Shown here one piece after another: positions 46,621-57,863 of a stretch of DNA of 64,000 bases. The DNA comes from Jaapia argillacea MUCL 33604 (lineage: Eukaryota; Basidiomycota; Agaricomycetes; Jaapiales; Jaapiaceae). Where the stretch lies: positions 122,316 through 186,315 of the forward strand of contig KL197732.1 in the NCBI GenBank assembly GCA_000697665.1, in the 5' to 3' direction. Within the stretch, counting starts at the first letter, position 1, and each line of letters opens with the position of its first letter. Made by a program: the position numbers and the translations under genes. The notes below the pieces were generated by a model that saw only the letters and a program-made list of their open reading frames with translations, did not search any database and was not told the origin of the DNA.

Positions 46621-48153
46621 ATTGTTGCTACAGGGACGCCTCGCTGATGGGTGCCAGGCAGTGGGCAAAAGTGCTCTGAGTGACAGAAAATTTAATCCTG
46701 AGGTTTACAAATGAATGTTAATGACTTCCCATCATTCACAGTCAAGTTCTCCTCTGTTTCCATCCCTTCGGCAATGAGCCAACAGAGATGAGAGCAACCT
46801 TCCTGATTTGGGTATTACCATATATGGTGATGACTAATGTAATGACTAAGACAAAAAACAGCCAAATTTCTGTAGAAAACTGGAAATTTCAAGCTATTGG
46901 AAATCTGTCCTGGCCAATCAAAAGAGGCAACCAAAAGCATGCTAAATCTACATTTATAAGGTTTTTGGGTGGATATTAGCCAAGCCTTAGCAAAAATACA
47001 GAAAGGGCCAGAGACTTGCATGAAGTAGCGTCTGCCACCATACAACCTCCTGGCCCTACACCAAATTTCCCTCCTCAAATCACTCAGCATACGTCCTGAA
47101 GGCCTGAAGGCTTGACAACGGAATGATCTGATACCTAGATGAGACAGTATTGCTAATTGGGGTACAGAAAACAACAAAGACTACGTGGATTTGATTTGTT
47201 CTACCCTTGTCACCCAAGGCGTTTTCAATATCAAACCACTTGGTAGTGTAGGGAGGTTGTTTGGTGTAGTGGGTGCTTGCTCATTCTCTGAGTGTATGGC
47301 TAGATCGCCTGTGATTGGTAGTTCATCTCTGTCTTGTCGTTCATCACACTACTCTGTTGCCTCATCCTCCTTGTGTCACCTTCAGCCTCATCGCTCATCA
47401 AACTCATCCCCACTTTTCATTGGGTGTCATCCACTGTTTCCTTACCCACCAGGTGCACCATCCCCAATTCAGCCATCTGTCTAATAGACAGTTGACACAC
47501 GAGCAATGCCATGATATAATTAAACCTCTTCTAATTTTTGGACCCTAGGTATTGCTTTTCAACCCTGCATGATCCACAGCCACTGGGAGTTGGAATTGAG
47601 TCTTACCTTGTTCTGGTGTCGATATAGGTGCTCCACGGTCATCATTCAACAACTGAACCATATCTCTCCTTTGGCTTGATGGTTTCACAAAGCCAATGTT
47701 GCTAGCTCTTGTGGGATGATTCTTTGCCATCACCATCACTGGTACTTGCACTCAACACACAACTTTGGCACACGACTCATTCATGTCATGGCTATGGACT
47801 TTGCTAGAGTTGCTCGATGACCTCTTGAACTCCTTGATGCAGTCATCTCAGTTGTACTTGTCCTACCTCCCCTTCATCCTTGAGGATTACTTTCTGTTTC
47901 TCCTAGTCAGCTTTGGTGCACTGTCGCTCAACCGTCGCTCCACAACCATTACCAAAGGCCTCTATCATCCCCCCACCTGGTCCTGGAAATACCTCAGACT
48001 TGCCATCAAATCTCTCCCAACTTGAACCACTTCCATCCATAGCTGTCCTATCATTAGCAAATTCCATCACCTGATCATTCACAATCAGCTATAAGTCGGC
48101 TCAATCTTTGTTGGCCCTTTCCCTCTCATTTCTTTCAGGCTTGTTTTTGCACT
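46621..48153. other. no recognisable gene
   Basis: ORFs at 47,185-47,484, 47,545-47,751 (minus) and 47,765-48,025 carry no motif I recognise. The last part is presumably the promoter region of the reductase gene starting at 48,154. Confidence 0.4.
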
Positions 48154-48829
48154 ATGGCAGCCAGTAATGGGATCAAGATGGCTGAGTATCATCAGCTTGG
48201 AAAGTGTGGTCTACGGGTTTCTGTTCCTATCATCAGTTATTACCTCATTTTTTGAATGGCTTGTTTGCTCACTCATCCAGCTCAGAGCTATGAGTTTCAG
48301 TACCAAGAAATGGGCGGTAAGAATATGACTATGAAATAGCATAGATGATCAAGCTTATCACATCTTAATAGCCATGGGTCATCGAAGAAGACAAAGCTTT
48401 ACCTCTCCTCAAGGCTGCTTGGGATCATGGGGTTACTACCATTGACACTGCGAACGCATCCTGTTCAGCTAAATATACCATTGATAATGTACAACCAACG
48501 ATGTAAAGTGACCTTGGGTTATGTTCCACCCGACGTCGGCCGACACTCATTGTCAATGTTGCAGCTGATGGGGGCTTATAAAGCTAGCTACAGTTAGTAA
48601 TGGTCCAGCCGACTGATCAGCAAGTATGCAGGGATGCACATTGGCATTCTCTCAGCTGACAATAGCTCCAGAGATGGGCCCAATAGTACTATTCTAATGT
48701 ACACCAACCAGGGGCTTACTGGGAAACGTTAATAATGATACAGCTGATGCTAAATTATAACCTCGGGTTGCAGTAGAAGTGTCCCTCCTGAATGGGTGGT
48801 TTGGCTGGTTCCTGTAGTGAGTTGCTAAC

Positions 48830-50220
48830 AAAACAAGTTGCGGATTTCTGGAGTGCATTGTTGATTTCCAGAACAACTTGTAACCCCAGAAGCTGTAAAC
48901 TCCTGGACTTAGTAATTTCCAGACTTGTTGATTTCTGGAGTGTGTTGGTAATATCCAGGGTGTGTTGGTGATTTCTGGAGTTAGAAATTCTGGGACTTGC
49001 TGATTCCCCGACCAAGTTGTGAATTTCTGGACTTGCTGATTTCTGGACTTGTGATTTCTGGACTTGTTATTTCTGGACTGGTGATTTCCGGACTTGGTGA
49101 TTTCTGAACTTGGTGATTTCTGGGACTTGCTAATTTAATTTCCAGACATGGTGACTCTGGACTTGTGATGTCTGGACTTGCTGATTTCCGGGACTTGCTG
49201 ATTTTATTTCCAGACTTATTATTTCCAGACTTGTTTGTCCAGACTTGTTGTTTCCGGACTTGCTGATTCCAGACTTGCTGATTTCTGGACTTGTGATTTC
49301 CGGACTTGTTGTTTCCAGACTTGCTGATTCTGGACTTGTTAATTTAATTTCCAGACTTGTTGACTCCAGACTTGTTGATTCTGGACTTGCAATGTCTGGA
49401 CTTGCAATTTCCAGACTTGGTGACTCCAGACTTGTTGATTCCAGACTTGTTGATTCTAGACTTGCAGTTTCTGGACTTGCTGATTTCCAGACCTGCTGAT
49501 TTCTGGGACTTGCTGATTGAATTTTTGGACTTGTTATTTCCGGACTTGCTGATTCCAGACTTGTTGATTTAATTTCCAGACTTGCTGATTTCTGGATTTG
49601 CTGATTTCCAGACCTGCTAATTTCCGGACTTGGTGACTCTGGACTTGTTGATTCTGGACTTGTGATTTGCAGACTTGTTGATTTGCAGACTTGTGATTTT
49701 CGGGCTTGGTGATTTTGGACTTATGATTTCTGGACTTGTGATTTCCAGACTTGTGATTTCCGGACTTGTGATGTTCTGACTTGCAATTTTCGGACTTACC
49801 ATTCCCAGACTTGTGATTTCTGGACTTGTTGATTTCTGGACTTGCAATTTTCGGACTTATGATTCCCAGACTTGTGATTTCCAGACTTGTTGATTTCTGG
49901 ACTTGTGATTTTTGGACTTATGATTCCCAGACTTGTGATTTCCAGACTTGTTGATTTCCGGACTTGTGATTTTCGGACTTGTGATTTTCGGACTCAGCAA
50001 TTTCCAGAGTGCATTGATGATTTCCGGTGTGAGTTATAGACGCCCGGAGTTGTAAATTTCTGGACATGTTGACTCCCAGAGTGAGTTGTATATTTCCTGA
50101 CTTGAGTTATTGATCTCCAGAGTGAGTTGGTGGATGTCAGGGGTTGCTGATTCTAGAGTGAGTTGTAGATTTCTGATGTGAGTTGTTGATTTCTGAAGTT
50201 GAGTTGAGCTGATTTCCAAC
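48830..50220. repeat. tandem array in left foldback arm (GGACTTGNTGATTTC units)
   Basis: Dozens of short variable units built on TGATTTC(C/T)GGACTTG, in runs of 15-40 bp. It is the reverse complement of the array in the right arm. Confidence 0.9.
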
Positions 50221-51109
50221 TTCAACTGCCTTTAATCCAGGAGTTCTATCAATGGGCATATGTTGATAAGGGATGCAGTTTACCAGGAGTCATGCTTGGA
50301 AGTCTGAAATTCACTCTTTTTTCATAGTACTGTAACATATTCAAACTGCACTCTGTTTAAAATTCCATCTTTGTATTCATGCAGTGCCCAGTCTATCAAA
50401 GGATTAAGAAACTGCTACAACTCCTTTAGACTATTTGACTCGAAACAGAACAGGTCATATCCTTCCTATGAGATTTCATGGATGCCAGCAGCATAACATC
50501 AAGTTGTTTTGCTGATCTTTGATACATTCCTAATTAAGCCTGGTTTCAATTGCAGCTTGCGCAACAATTAGTGGACATACATTGATTTTGGCCCATCTGG
50601 CAATGTAAGGCTCACAACACCTCTGATACTTTGTATTCACTATGAATATCATATATTATAATATCAAGCACTAGAGACATTGTGACATTTGCACCACTAG
50701 TTGTGCCACAATCAATCTATGTCCACCAATTGTTGCACAAACTAAGTTCAAAACCTGGCTCAATTAGGAAGGTATCAAGGATTGGTGAAGCAACTTGATG
50801 TTATGCCCATCATACTGATGAAGTCTTGTAGGAACAACATGATCTCTTCTGTTTTGAGCTGAATGCAATGGTCAGAAAGGATTGTAGAAGATTCTTAGTC
50901 CTCAGATGGACAGGTACAGGCTACATGAATAGAATTTTAAACAGGGTGAAGTACTATCGAAAAGGAGTGGATTTCAGGCTTCCAAGCATTACTCCTACAG
51001 CCCACCCCTTATGAACTGATGCCCTACTGAAGGAACTCACTGTGAAAATCTATGACCCATAGCTGAAACCTGCATATCACTCAGAGAATTAGGAACTCAC
51101 TCCAGATAT

Positions 51110-53110
51110 CATCAACACACACCAGAAATCAGCAACTACAACTCCAGAAAGCTACAACTCTGGAAATCTACAACTCCGAAAATTTAGCATTCACTGAAAT
51201 CACCAACTCACTTTGGAAATCAACAACTCTGGAAATCAACAGCTCCAGAAATCAACTCTGGAAATCTACAACTCCGGAAATCAGCAAGTCCAATCAGCAG
51301 GTCCCAGAAATCAGCAAGTCCGGAAATCACAAGTCTGGGAATCGTAAGTCCAAAAATCGCAAGTCCAGAAATCAACAAGTCTGGACATCACAAGTCCAGG
51401 AATCATAAGTCCGAAAATTGCAAGTCCAGAAATCACAAGTCTGGGAATTGTAAGTCCGAAAATTGCAAGTCTGAAAATCACAAGTCCAGAAATCACAAGT
51501 CCAGAAATCATAAGTCCAAAATCATCAAGCCCGAAAATCGCAAGTCCACAAATCAACAAGTCTACAAATCACAAGTCCGCAAATCAGGAAGTCCCAGAAT
51601 CAACAAGTCCCTAAATCAGGAAGTCCAGGAAATCAGCAAGTCCCTAAATCAGCAAGTCCCAAAAATCAGCAAGTCCCAAAAATCAGCAAGTCCGGAAATT
51701 GCAAGTCCAGAATCAACAAGTCCAGAATCAACAAGTCCAGAGTCACCAAGTCTGGAAATTAGCAGGTCTGGAAATCAGCAAGTCTGGAAATTTACAACTC
51801 CAGACATCTACAACTTGCTCCAGAAACCATCAATGCACTCTGGAAATCAACATATCTGGGAATCAATAAGTCCAGGAATCAACAAGTCCCGGAATCAACA
51901 AGTCCCGGAATCAACAAGTCCTGGAATCAACAAGTCCCAGAATCAACAAGTCCTGAATCAGCAAGTCCCAAATCAGCAAGTCCCAAATCAGCAAGTCCGG
52001 ACATCTACAACCTGCTCCAGAAATCAACTCTGGAAATCTACAACTCCAGAAATCAGCAAGTCCAATCAGCAAGTCCAGAAATCACAAGTCCAGAATCAAC
52101 AAGTCCAGAAATCAGCAAGTCTGGACATCTACAACCTGCTCTAGAAATCACCAACTCACTCTGGAAATGAACAGCTCCAGAAATCATCAACTCTGGAAAT
52201 CTACAACTCCAGAAATCTACAACTCCAGAAGTTAGCAAGTCCCAGAAGTCACAAGTCCAGAATCAACAAGTCTGGAAATCAGCAAGTCTGGACATCTACA
52301 ACCTGCTCCAGAAATCACCAACTCACTCTGGAAATCAACAACTCTGGACATCAACAGCTCTGGAAATCAGCAAGTCCAATCAGCAATTCTGGAATCAACA
52401 AGTCTGGAAATCAACAAGTCCGGAAATTTACAACTCCGGACATCTACAACTTGCTCTGGAAACCATCAACGCACTCTGGAAATCAACATATCTGGGAATC
52501 AATAAGTCCAGAAATCAACAAGTCCCAGAATCAACAAGTCTGGAAATCAACAAGTCCAGAAATCAACAAGTCCAGACATCTACAACTTGCTCCAGAAACC
52601 ATCGATGCAGTCTGGGAATCAACATGTCTGGGAATCAACATGTCTGGGACTCAACACATCTGGGACTCAACATGTCCGGAATCAACATGTCTGGAAATTT
52701 GCAACTCCAGACATCTGCAACTCACTCCGGAAACCATCAATACACTCTGGAAATCAACATGTCTGGGACTCAACATGTCTGGAATTAACAAGTCTGGCAG
52801 AAATCAACATGTCCTGGAATCAACATGTCCGGAATTTAGAAATCAACAAGTCTGGAAATTTGCAACTCTGGACATCTGGAATTAACAAGTCCGGATATTT
52901 ACAACTCACTCCGGAAATCACCAACTCACTCAGGAAATCAACAACATAAACAACTCTGGAAATCCACAACTTGCTCTGGAAATCAACACCCTACTCTGGA
53001 ATTCACCAACTCACTCTGAAAATCAACAACCTACTCTGTAAATCAGCAACTCCAGAAATCACCTTGCTCAGAAATTTGACAACTCCGGAATTCCGAACTC
53101 ACTCTGGGAA
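51110..53110. repeat. tandem array in right foldback arm (GAAATCANCAAGTCC units)
   Basis: The inverted partner of the left array, with units such as GGAAATCAACAAGTCC. It is longer than the left array by about 600 bp, so the arms have changed length independently. Confidence 0.9.
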
Positions 53111-54458
53111 CCTTGGACTCACTCCGGAAATTGACTTCACAAATTGACAACTGAGAAACCAGCAAGCCAGTCATCCAATCCCCCAGCCTCCGAAGTGCTC
53201 CCCAGACCATCCTATCAACTTCACCATAGACTGTGTTTGTTGGCTGGGACATTGCTGTTGTACAGTTCAGTAAGTCTTCTTGTCAGCTGGCTCATTACTA
53301 TTGTGCTGTAGAGCATTGTCAGGTGATACATTACTAATGGTATATAAGGGTTGTCAGCTGACATCGGCTGGGACATTACAGAAGGTCATATTACATCGTC
53401 AGTTGTATGTTAGTAATGCTAGCAAATGGCTGCACAGTGTGGCAAACGTTTACTCTAACAGCAAGTCTGAAAAAATCATTGCCAAATTCATCAAAACGGT
53501 AGGTTCTCGTCTCCCTCATACCTTTGCTTCATCCTTTGAGCTCAATTTATGGCCCTCAGTACAACATCTCCTGTAGTGAACTCATAATTGCCACCAAATG
53601 CATTGGGCTCATTTCTAGGGACCCCACAATCTGTACAGGTCTCTGTCCCAATCTTGCAAACCTTCAAGAATACGTGAACCAAGGTGGCCTTTCACGCAGT
53701 GCCATCTTCAAACAAGTTGATGCATCCCTTGAACGTCTCAAGACATCCTACATCAACCTACTTCAGATCCACAGGTTTGATCCGAAAGTACCAGTTGAGG
53801 AGGAGATGAAGGTGTTACGTGATGTGGTGGAGAGTGGGAAGGTTAGGTATATTAGGGCTAGTTCTATGCAGTGTTGGCAGTTCGCGTTGATGAATGAGGT
53901 TGCAGAGAAGAATGGGTGGACGAAATTTGTGAGCATGCAGGATGAATACTCATTGCTGTATCATGAGGATGTGAGTCTATTTGACCCCTAGTCATCTCCA
54001 TTTTGTGTTTGGATGTCTTAATTGTTTCTCCAGGAGTGAGAAATGCATGCATATTGTAACTACAATGGGATTGGTATCATTCCTTGGGCACCCCTAGCAG
54101 CAGGAGCACTCGCCCAACCTTTCGGCACGCAAACTACTCATTCATCATTATCTGTGGCCCAGTACAAAGATTCTGATAAGCTGATCATCTCATGTGTTGA
54201 TGAGCTTGCAAAGAAGAAAGGGTGCATGATGGGCCAGATTGCGTTGGCTTGGACTCAAATGAAAGTGGTGAGTCCTATTGTTGGGTGTAGCTCTGCTGAG
54301 AGGTTGGAAGAGGCTATCATGCAAGGTGTAGAGCTCACAAAGGAGGAGATTGTGTACCTTGAGGAACTGTGTGTTTGTTGGTTTGGGTTGCAATGTCGAT
54401 GCTGATTCCCCTTCACTCTCTCAGGTACAAACCCAAACCAATTCGTGGCCATGCATAA

Positions 54459-54859
54459 TCGGTCAACTTCGTCAGTGATAGATATTAGATTGTTGCTGTA
54501 GCACTAGAGGCAGCACATGCATATGTTTTTCACTCATCTCCACTACAGTTTGACATTTATTGAGGGTTATTTTGAACCCAGTCATCTGGAGTGTGACCTC
54601 TCTGCGTATCTACCCCCCATCTGTTTGCCCACAAGCTCACCAGGCCAAATGATATATACCTTTGCTTCATTGTGTCGCACTTCTCAAGAGCCTATTTCAA
54701 TAGAGGGCCCAGGTATTGTACAATTTGTTGATTCAGAATTGTAGAATTACAAGACCTGACAGCCCATTACACCTTTGTAGAATCATCCCAGGACCTGCTC
54801 ACAATGCTTTATGGCATTCATCCTATGTGTTGTATGAAAAAGAGTTGACACCAGTGTCC
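54459..54859. other. no recognisable gene
   Basis: Between the reductase stop and the F-box-family copy. Only short ORFs; a GATATATACC TATA-like box near 54,650. Confidence 0.4.
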
Positions 54860-56287
54860 TTCCACCCTCAGGGTTGGTGGAGTATCCTATGGGCCTGAAG
54901 AAGACAATAAACACAAGTTTAATTCATTTCTGCATGTGGGGTTGGAGGAGCCTCTGGGATGGAATTGGTGGGAGGGTGTTGAGGGAGATGTGGAAGGTGG
55001 GAAGGAGGAGAGAAAGCCGCCAAGTTTGACATGGGATCAGGAGCGGAAGAGGTAGTGAATGATGAAGCAGGGGCTGTGGAGACATCCAGAGGGGAAAGGA
55101 CAAGTTTAAGAAATCAGGATGTTGTTGGGGTTGTAGCATGGTCAGATGCTCATAGGTTTTCCCTTGCATCACATTTTTCCATTGGGTTAGTTTTCATGTG
55201 CAGGCGTCTCTTAGTCCCATCTGAGCCAATGTACATGGACCTTGTCTGGATGGCCAACATGCCTCCCACATTCACTCAAACCAACCCTTTCGTCAATGGA
55301 AGGCCCATGTATATGCACATACAAAACATAGCTACATCTCATCCAATACTTTGTACCCCTTGGCCGACGTCAATGAGCATGGTATCAACAACGCTTGGAG
55401 GTCTCTCCAAGAGGGCAACAAGGTATGTCTTTTGTCTTTATTGGGTTCTTGGTTATGGTGCTGATGTGTGGGTGCATAGGGATGGTAGATGATGTATAGT
55501 ATGAGACAAGCCAAACATACTTATGGGACTTATATACTGGGGAAGCTGAGCTCTCATTTGCTGGATAGGTGTGTTGTTTGTATCTGGATGGCGGAGAGGC
55601 TTCTGAGGTGGATGATTGATGAGGAGACAAGAGATGAAGTGTTGGTTTGAGGATGAGAAGGGTTGTCATCTGCATCTGGAGCAGTATTTCAAGATAAATT
55701 TTGAATATCCCAAGGATGTTGAGATGGGTGGTGATGAGGAGGTTGAAATGGGGTGTGAGGATGAGAATGAGATGGGGTCTCTTGAGCCAGAGGATGAAGG
55801 GAGTTATGGAGTGAGGTTTCAGGTGAGAGTGAGGAGGTGGAGAGTGATGATGAGAATGATGGGAGGCCTTGTGATGGAGTTAGTGATATTGTCTTCACTG
55901 GCAAGGTTAGTGTCTCGTTTTTGTCATCTCCAGTCCTCATTGATGATCTTCTCTCTTGTGTAGACCAATACTTGACATGGTGAAGCTTGGGATGCCTTTC
56001 AATATTATGGCCATATACATCCTTATGATGGCCTCATCACCCTCATTTGGATTCCCATATGTCTCTTCCCCTCTGTATTCCTACTCCCCCTCCACAACTA
56101 ACCCATCCTTCTCATGTTAAAGATCAGTCCTGTGAAAGGGTTACCTGATCTTGAAGATGGTAGAATTATATTTAGGGGTTATGTACATCCTGGACAGACT
56201 TTTGTTGGGACTTGGAGGAGTTGGACTCTGGATGGGAAGGTGATTCTGCTGGAGGGACCATTGGTTCTATCATTGAGGGAGAGATGA
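54860..56287 (+). CDS. F-box-family protein (agaricomycete type), possibly decayed
   Basis: Multi-exon plus-strand gene. N-terminal pieces: WWEGVEGD, then MYMDLVWMANMPPTFTQ, NPFVNGRPMYMHIQN and LADVNEHGINNAWRSLQEGN. Middle: HLHLEQYFKINFEYP and an acidic stretch (EVEMGCEDENEMGSLEPE). C-terminal: GEAWDAFQYYGHIHPYDGLI followed by TLIWIP, an intron, and GRIIFRGYVHPGQTFVGTWR with GPLVLSLRER, stop at 56,285. The pairing 'AW..F.YYG.I.PYDGLI..IWIP' and 'GR.IFRGYVH.GQ.FVGTWR' is what I recall as the C-terminal region of a large agaricomycete F-box protein group; such proteins are substrate receptors of SCF ubiquitin ligases. No clear F-box is visible here, and stops in the N-terminal part (near 55,050) make an intact gene doubtful. 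A truncated paralogue lies at 2,745-3,300. Confidence 0.5.
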
Positions 56288-57863
56288 AGGACTGGTCCTG
56301 TGGCTTTTCTTAGTAGATATATTGTATGGAGATTTGCATGAATATGAGATGCTGGGGTAATAGGTTGGGGTATCATATTGCCCTCTGTTGAGAATGTGGA
56401 GGGTGGTTAGTATTAATACATAGTTCTCATTGTTGGTGAACTTGTTGTCCAGCCATGTGTTATTGTCATTGCATGATGTCAATAATCACAAGTGTTGTTC
56501 AGTTGATAGCCTTGGGTTTTGTAATTTCTTTTTCTCCATTGGAATGGGTGCATCTTGCAAATTGGCAAATAACATCTATTCAGTTCCTGCCATGACACAT
56601 CTGGAAATTTGATAACTCTTACACACCAAGTGACATTGAGACAACTAATATGTTCCACCCCCAAGTCAGACACATTTTACTAATGGATGCACAACTCCAG
56701 CTAAAGACTACATTTTCAAGTACATTTTTGATAATCTAGTTTTCCTGTATCCTTTCTGTGCCTCACCAACAGGAATTATTTCCAACCATTTTAAAAATAA
56801 ATCTATGGTCACTGCAAGTCTGGGGCATTTTCAGCCACAATGCTATGTGGCACTGGAAAGTCAGACAAGGCAAAATGAAGTTATGATATTTGATGGCTCC
56901 ATCAATTCAGCACACAACTATATCTCTAATACATATCCACAGGTGCCTGGGTGGATAGACCCTCCTAAGACGTCCTCATTCTGAGGGAAACTTATTGCCG
57001 CTGTCAGCAAAGGGCATGCCTCAGAAAATGCTGAACCACATGGCAGAGCATGTCCTGCCAATGTGCATGGTTTATTGTGAGGGATCCAATATTCTATGTG
57101 CTTGTTTCTCCTGTAGAATGAATTGAGGCACCCTAAATATGGCATACATGAATTTACAGATCTGTTGAATGACCTCCTCACAAGCAGGAGCCCAGTGTCC
57201 AACATCACAGTGTGTCCAACTTGGGGGTGCAACACATTACATGGTATTCTCTGTTGACTATAGACATCTTCTTTAAAGGGTGCTTTCAGCTTAGCTAACC
57301 CAGATTTCATTTCTATGACTGTGAACAAGTTAAACTCCCCAAATGACTGGCACTACATTGCCATTACTATTCTATCAACCACCAATTGTTTATAGTCACA
57401 CTCCTCTCCCTGATGAAATAGGGTCAACATTGTTCTCTGCACAAAGCTTATAGATGCTCTCACAAATTAAGAAGCTAGACTCTGTCAATGGACTGGGTAG
57501 TGTCTTCATCAAGCAATCACCAACTAGACAGTGTGTTCTTTGTGGTGTGTTATCTTTACACTTTGTCTTTTATTAACTCACAGTTGTTTTCAAAACATTG
57601 GCAAGATTTGTGGATTGCCACACAGGAGTCTCAAAGCCAACTAATCCTACCAATCTCTCTTGATCTCAGACACGGGCGTCATGAAACCTTTAATCTCTGC
57701 TTGGTATTGTCTTCAAAGCTTACACTAGGAGTCTGATATGGTGGTGATACAGCAGATGCCTTTATCTATGCTTGGTTGTAGCATAGAGGCACAATATACA
57801 TTGTACAGGGTGAAATTCCAGAAGTGAAGAGAGTATGTCAATTCTACATTACTGCAAACTAGT
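56288..57863. other. no recognisable gene
   Basis: One longer minus ORF (56,918-57,328, 136 codons) and a plus ORF (57,488-57,736) are unrecognised. CpG is scarce. Confidence 0.35.

Larger units (their letters stand above)
48461..53437. mobile_element. foldback element with arms of about 2.2-2.8 kb
   Basis: The two ends are long inverted copies of each other. Outer ends CTGTTCAGC... and (reversed) CTGTGCAGCC... continue through ACGATGTAA.GTGACCTT and CCGA.GTC.GC.GACA; inner arms match through GCTTGGAAGTCTGAAATTCAC and TAACATCAAGTTG to a centre near 50,655 (AATATCATATATTATAAT). Flanks GCGAACG (48,450-48,456) and GCAAACG (53,442-53,448) may be a diverged 9-11-bp target duplication, as in Mutator-like elements; this is inference. 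No transposase frame is seen, so it would be non-autonomous. Both arms carry expanded tandem repeats. Confidence 0.75.
48154..54458 (+). pseudogene. aldo/keto reductase gene split by a 5-kb foldback element
   Basis: An NADPH-dependent aldo/keto reductase of the fungal aryl-alcohol-dehydrogenase-like / K+-channel-beta-like group. The N-terminal piece carries EYHQLGKCGLRVSVPI, then FSTKKWA, PWVIEEDKALPLLKAAWDHG and TIDTAN, with two short introns. After the insertion the gene resumes with VYSNSKSEKIIAKFIK, LIIATKCIGL, SYINLLQIHRFDPKVP, GKVRYIRASSMQCWQFAL, IGIIPWAPLAAGALAQP, PIVGCSSAERLEEAI and, after a last intron, LYKPKPIRGHA and the stop at 54,456-54,458. Catalytic Asp (DTA), Tyr (VYSN), Lys (ATK) and His (QIH) are all readable. 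Breaks: the insertion at 48,461-53,437 between the Asp and Tyr motifs, and TGA just after the acceptor near 54,036, where relatives have Arg. It was a complete host gene once. Confidence 0.88.

Noticed and set aside
48830-53110. Dense short repeats as a CRISPR or a coding repeat protein
   Set aside because: Units vary in length and frame, no long open frame persists, and the two halves are reverse complements explained by a foldback element.
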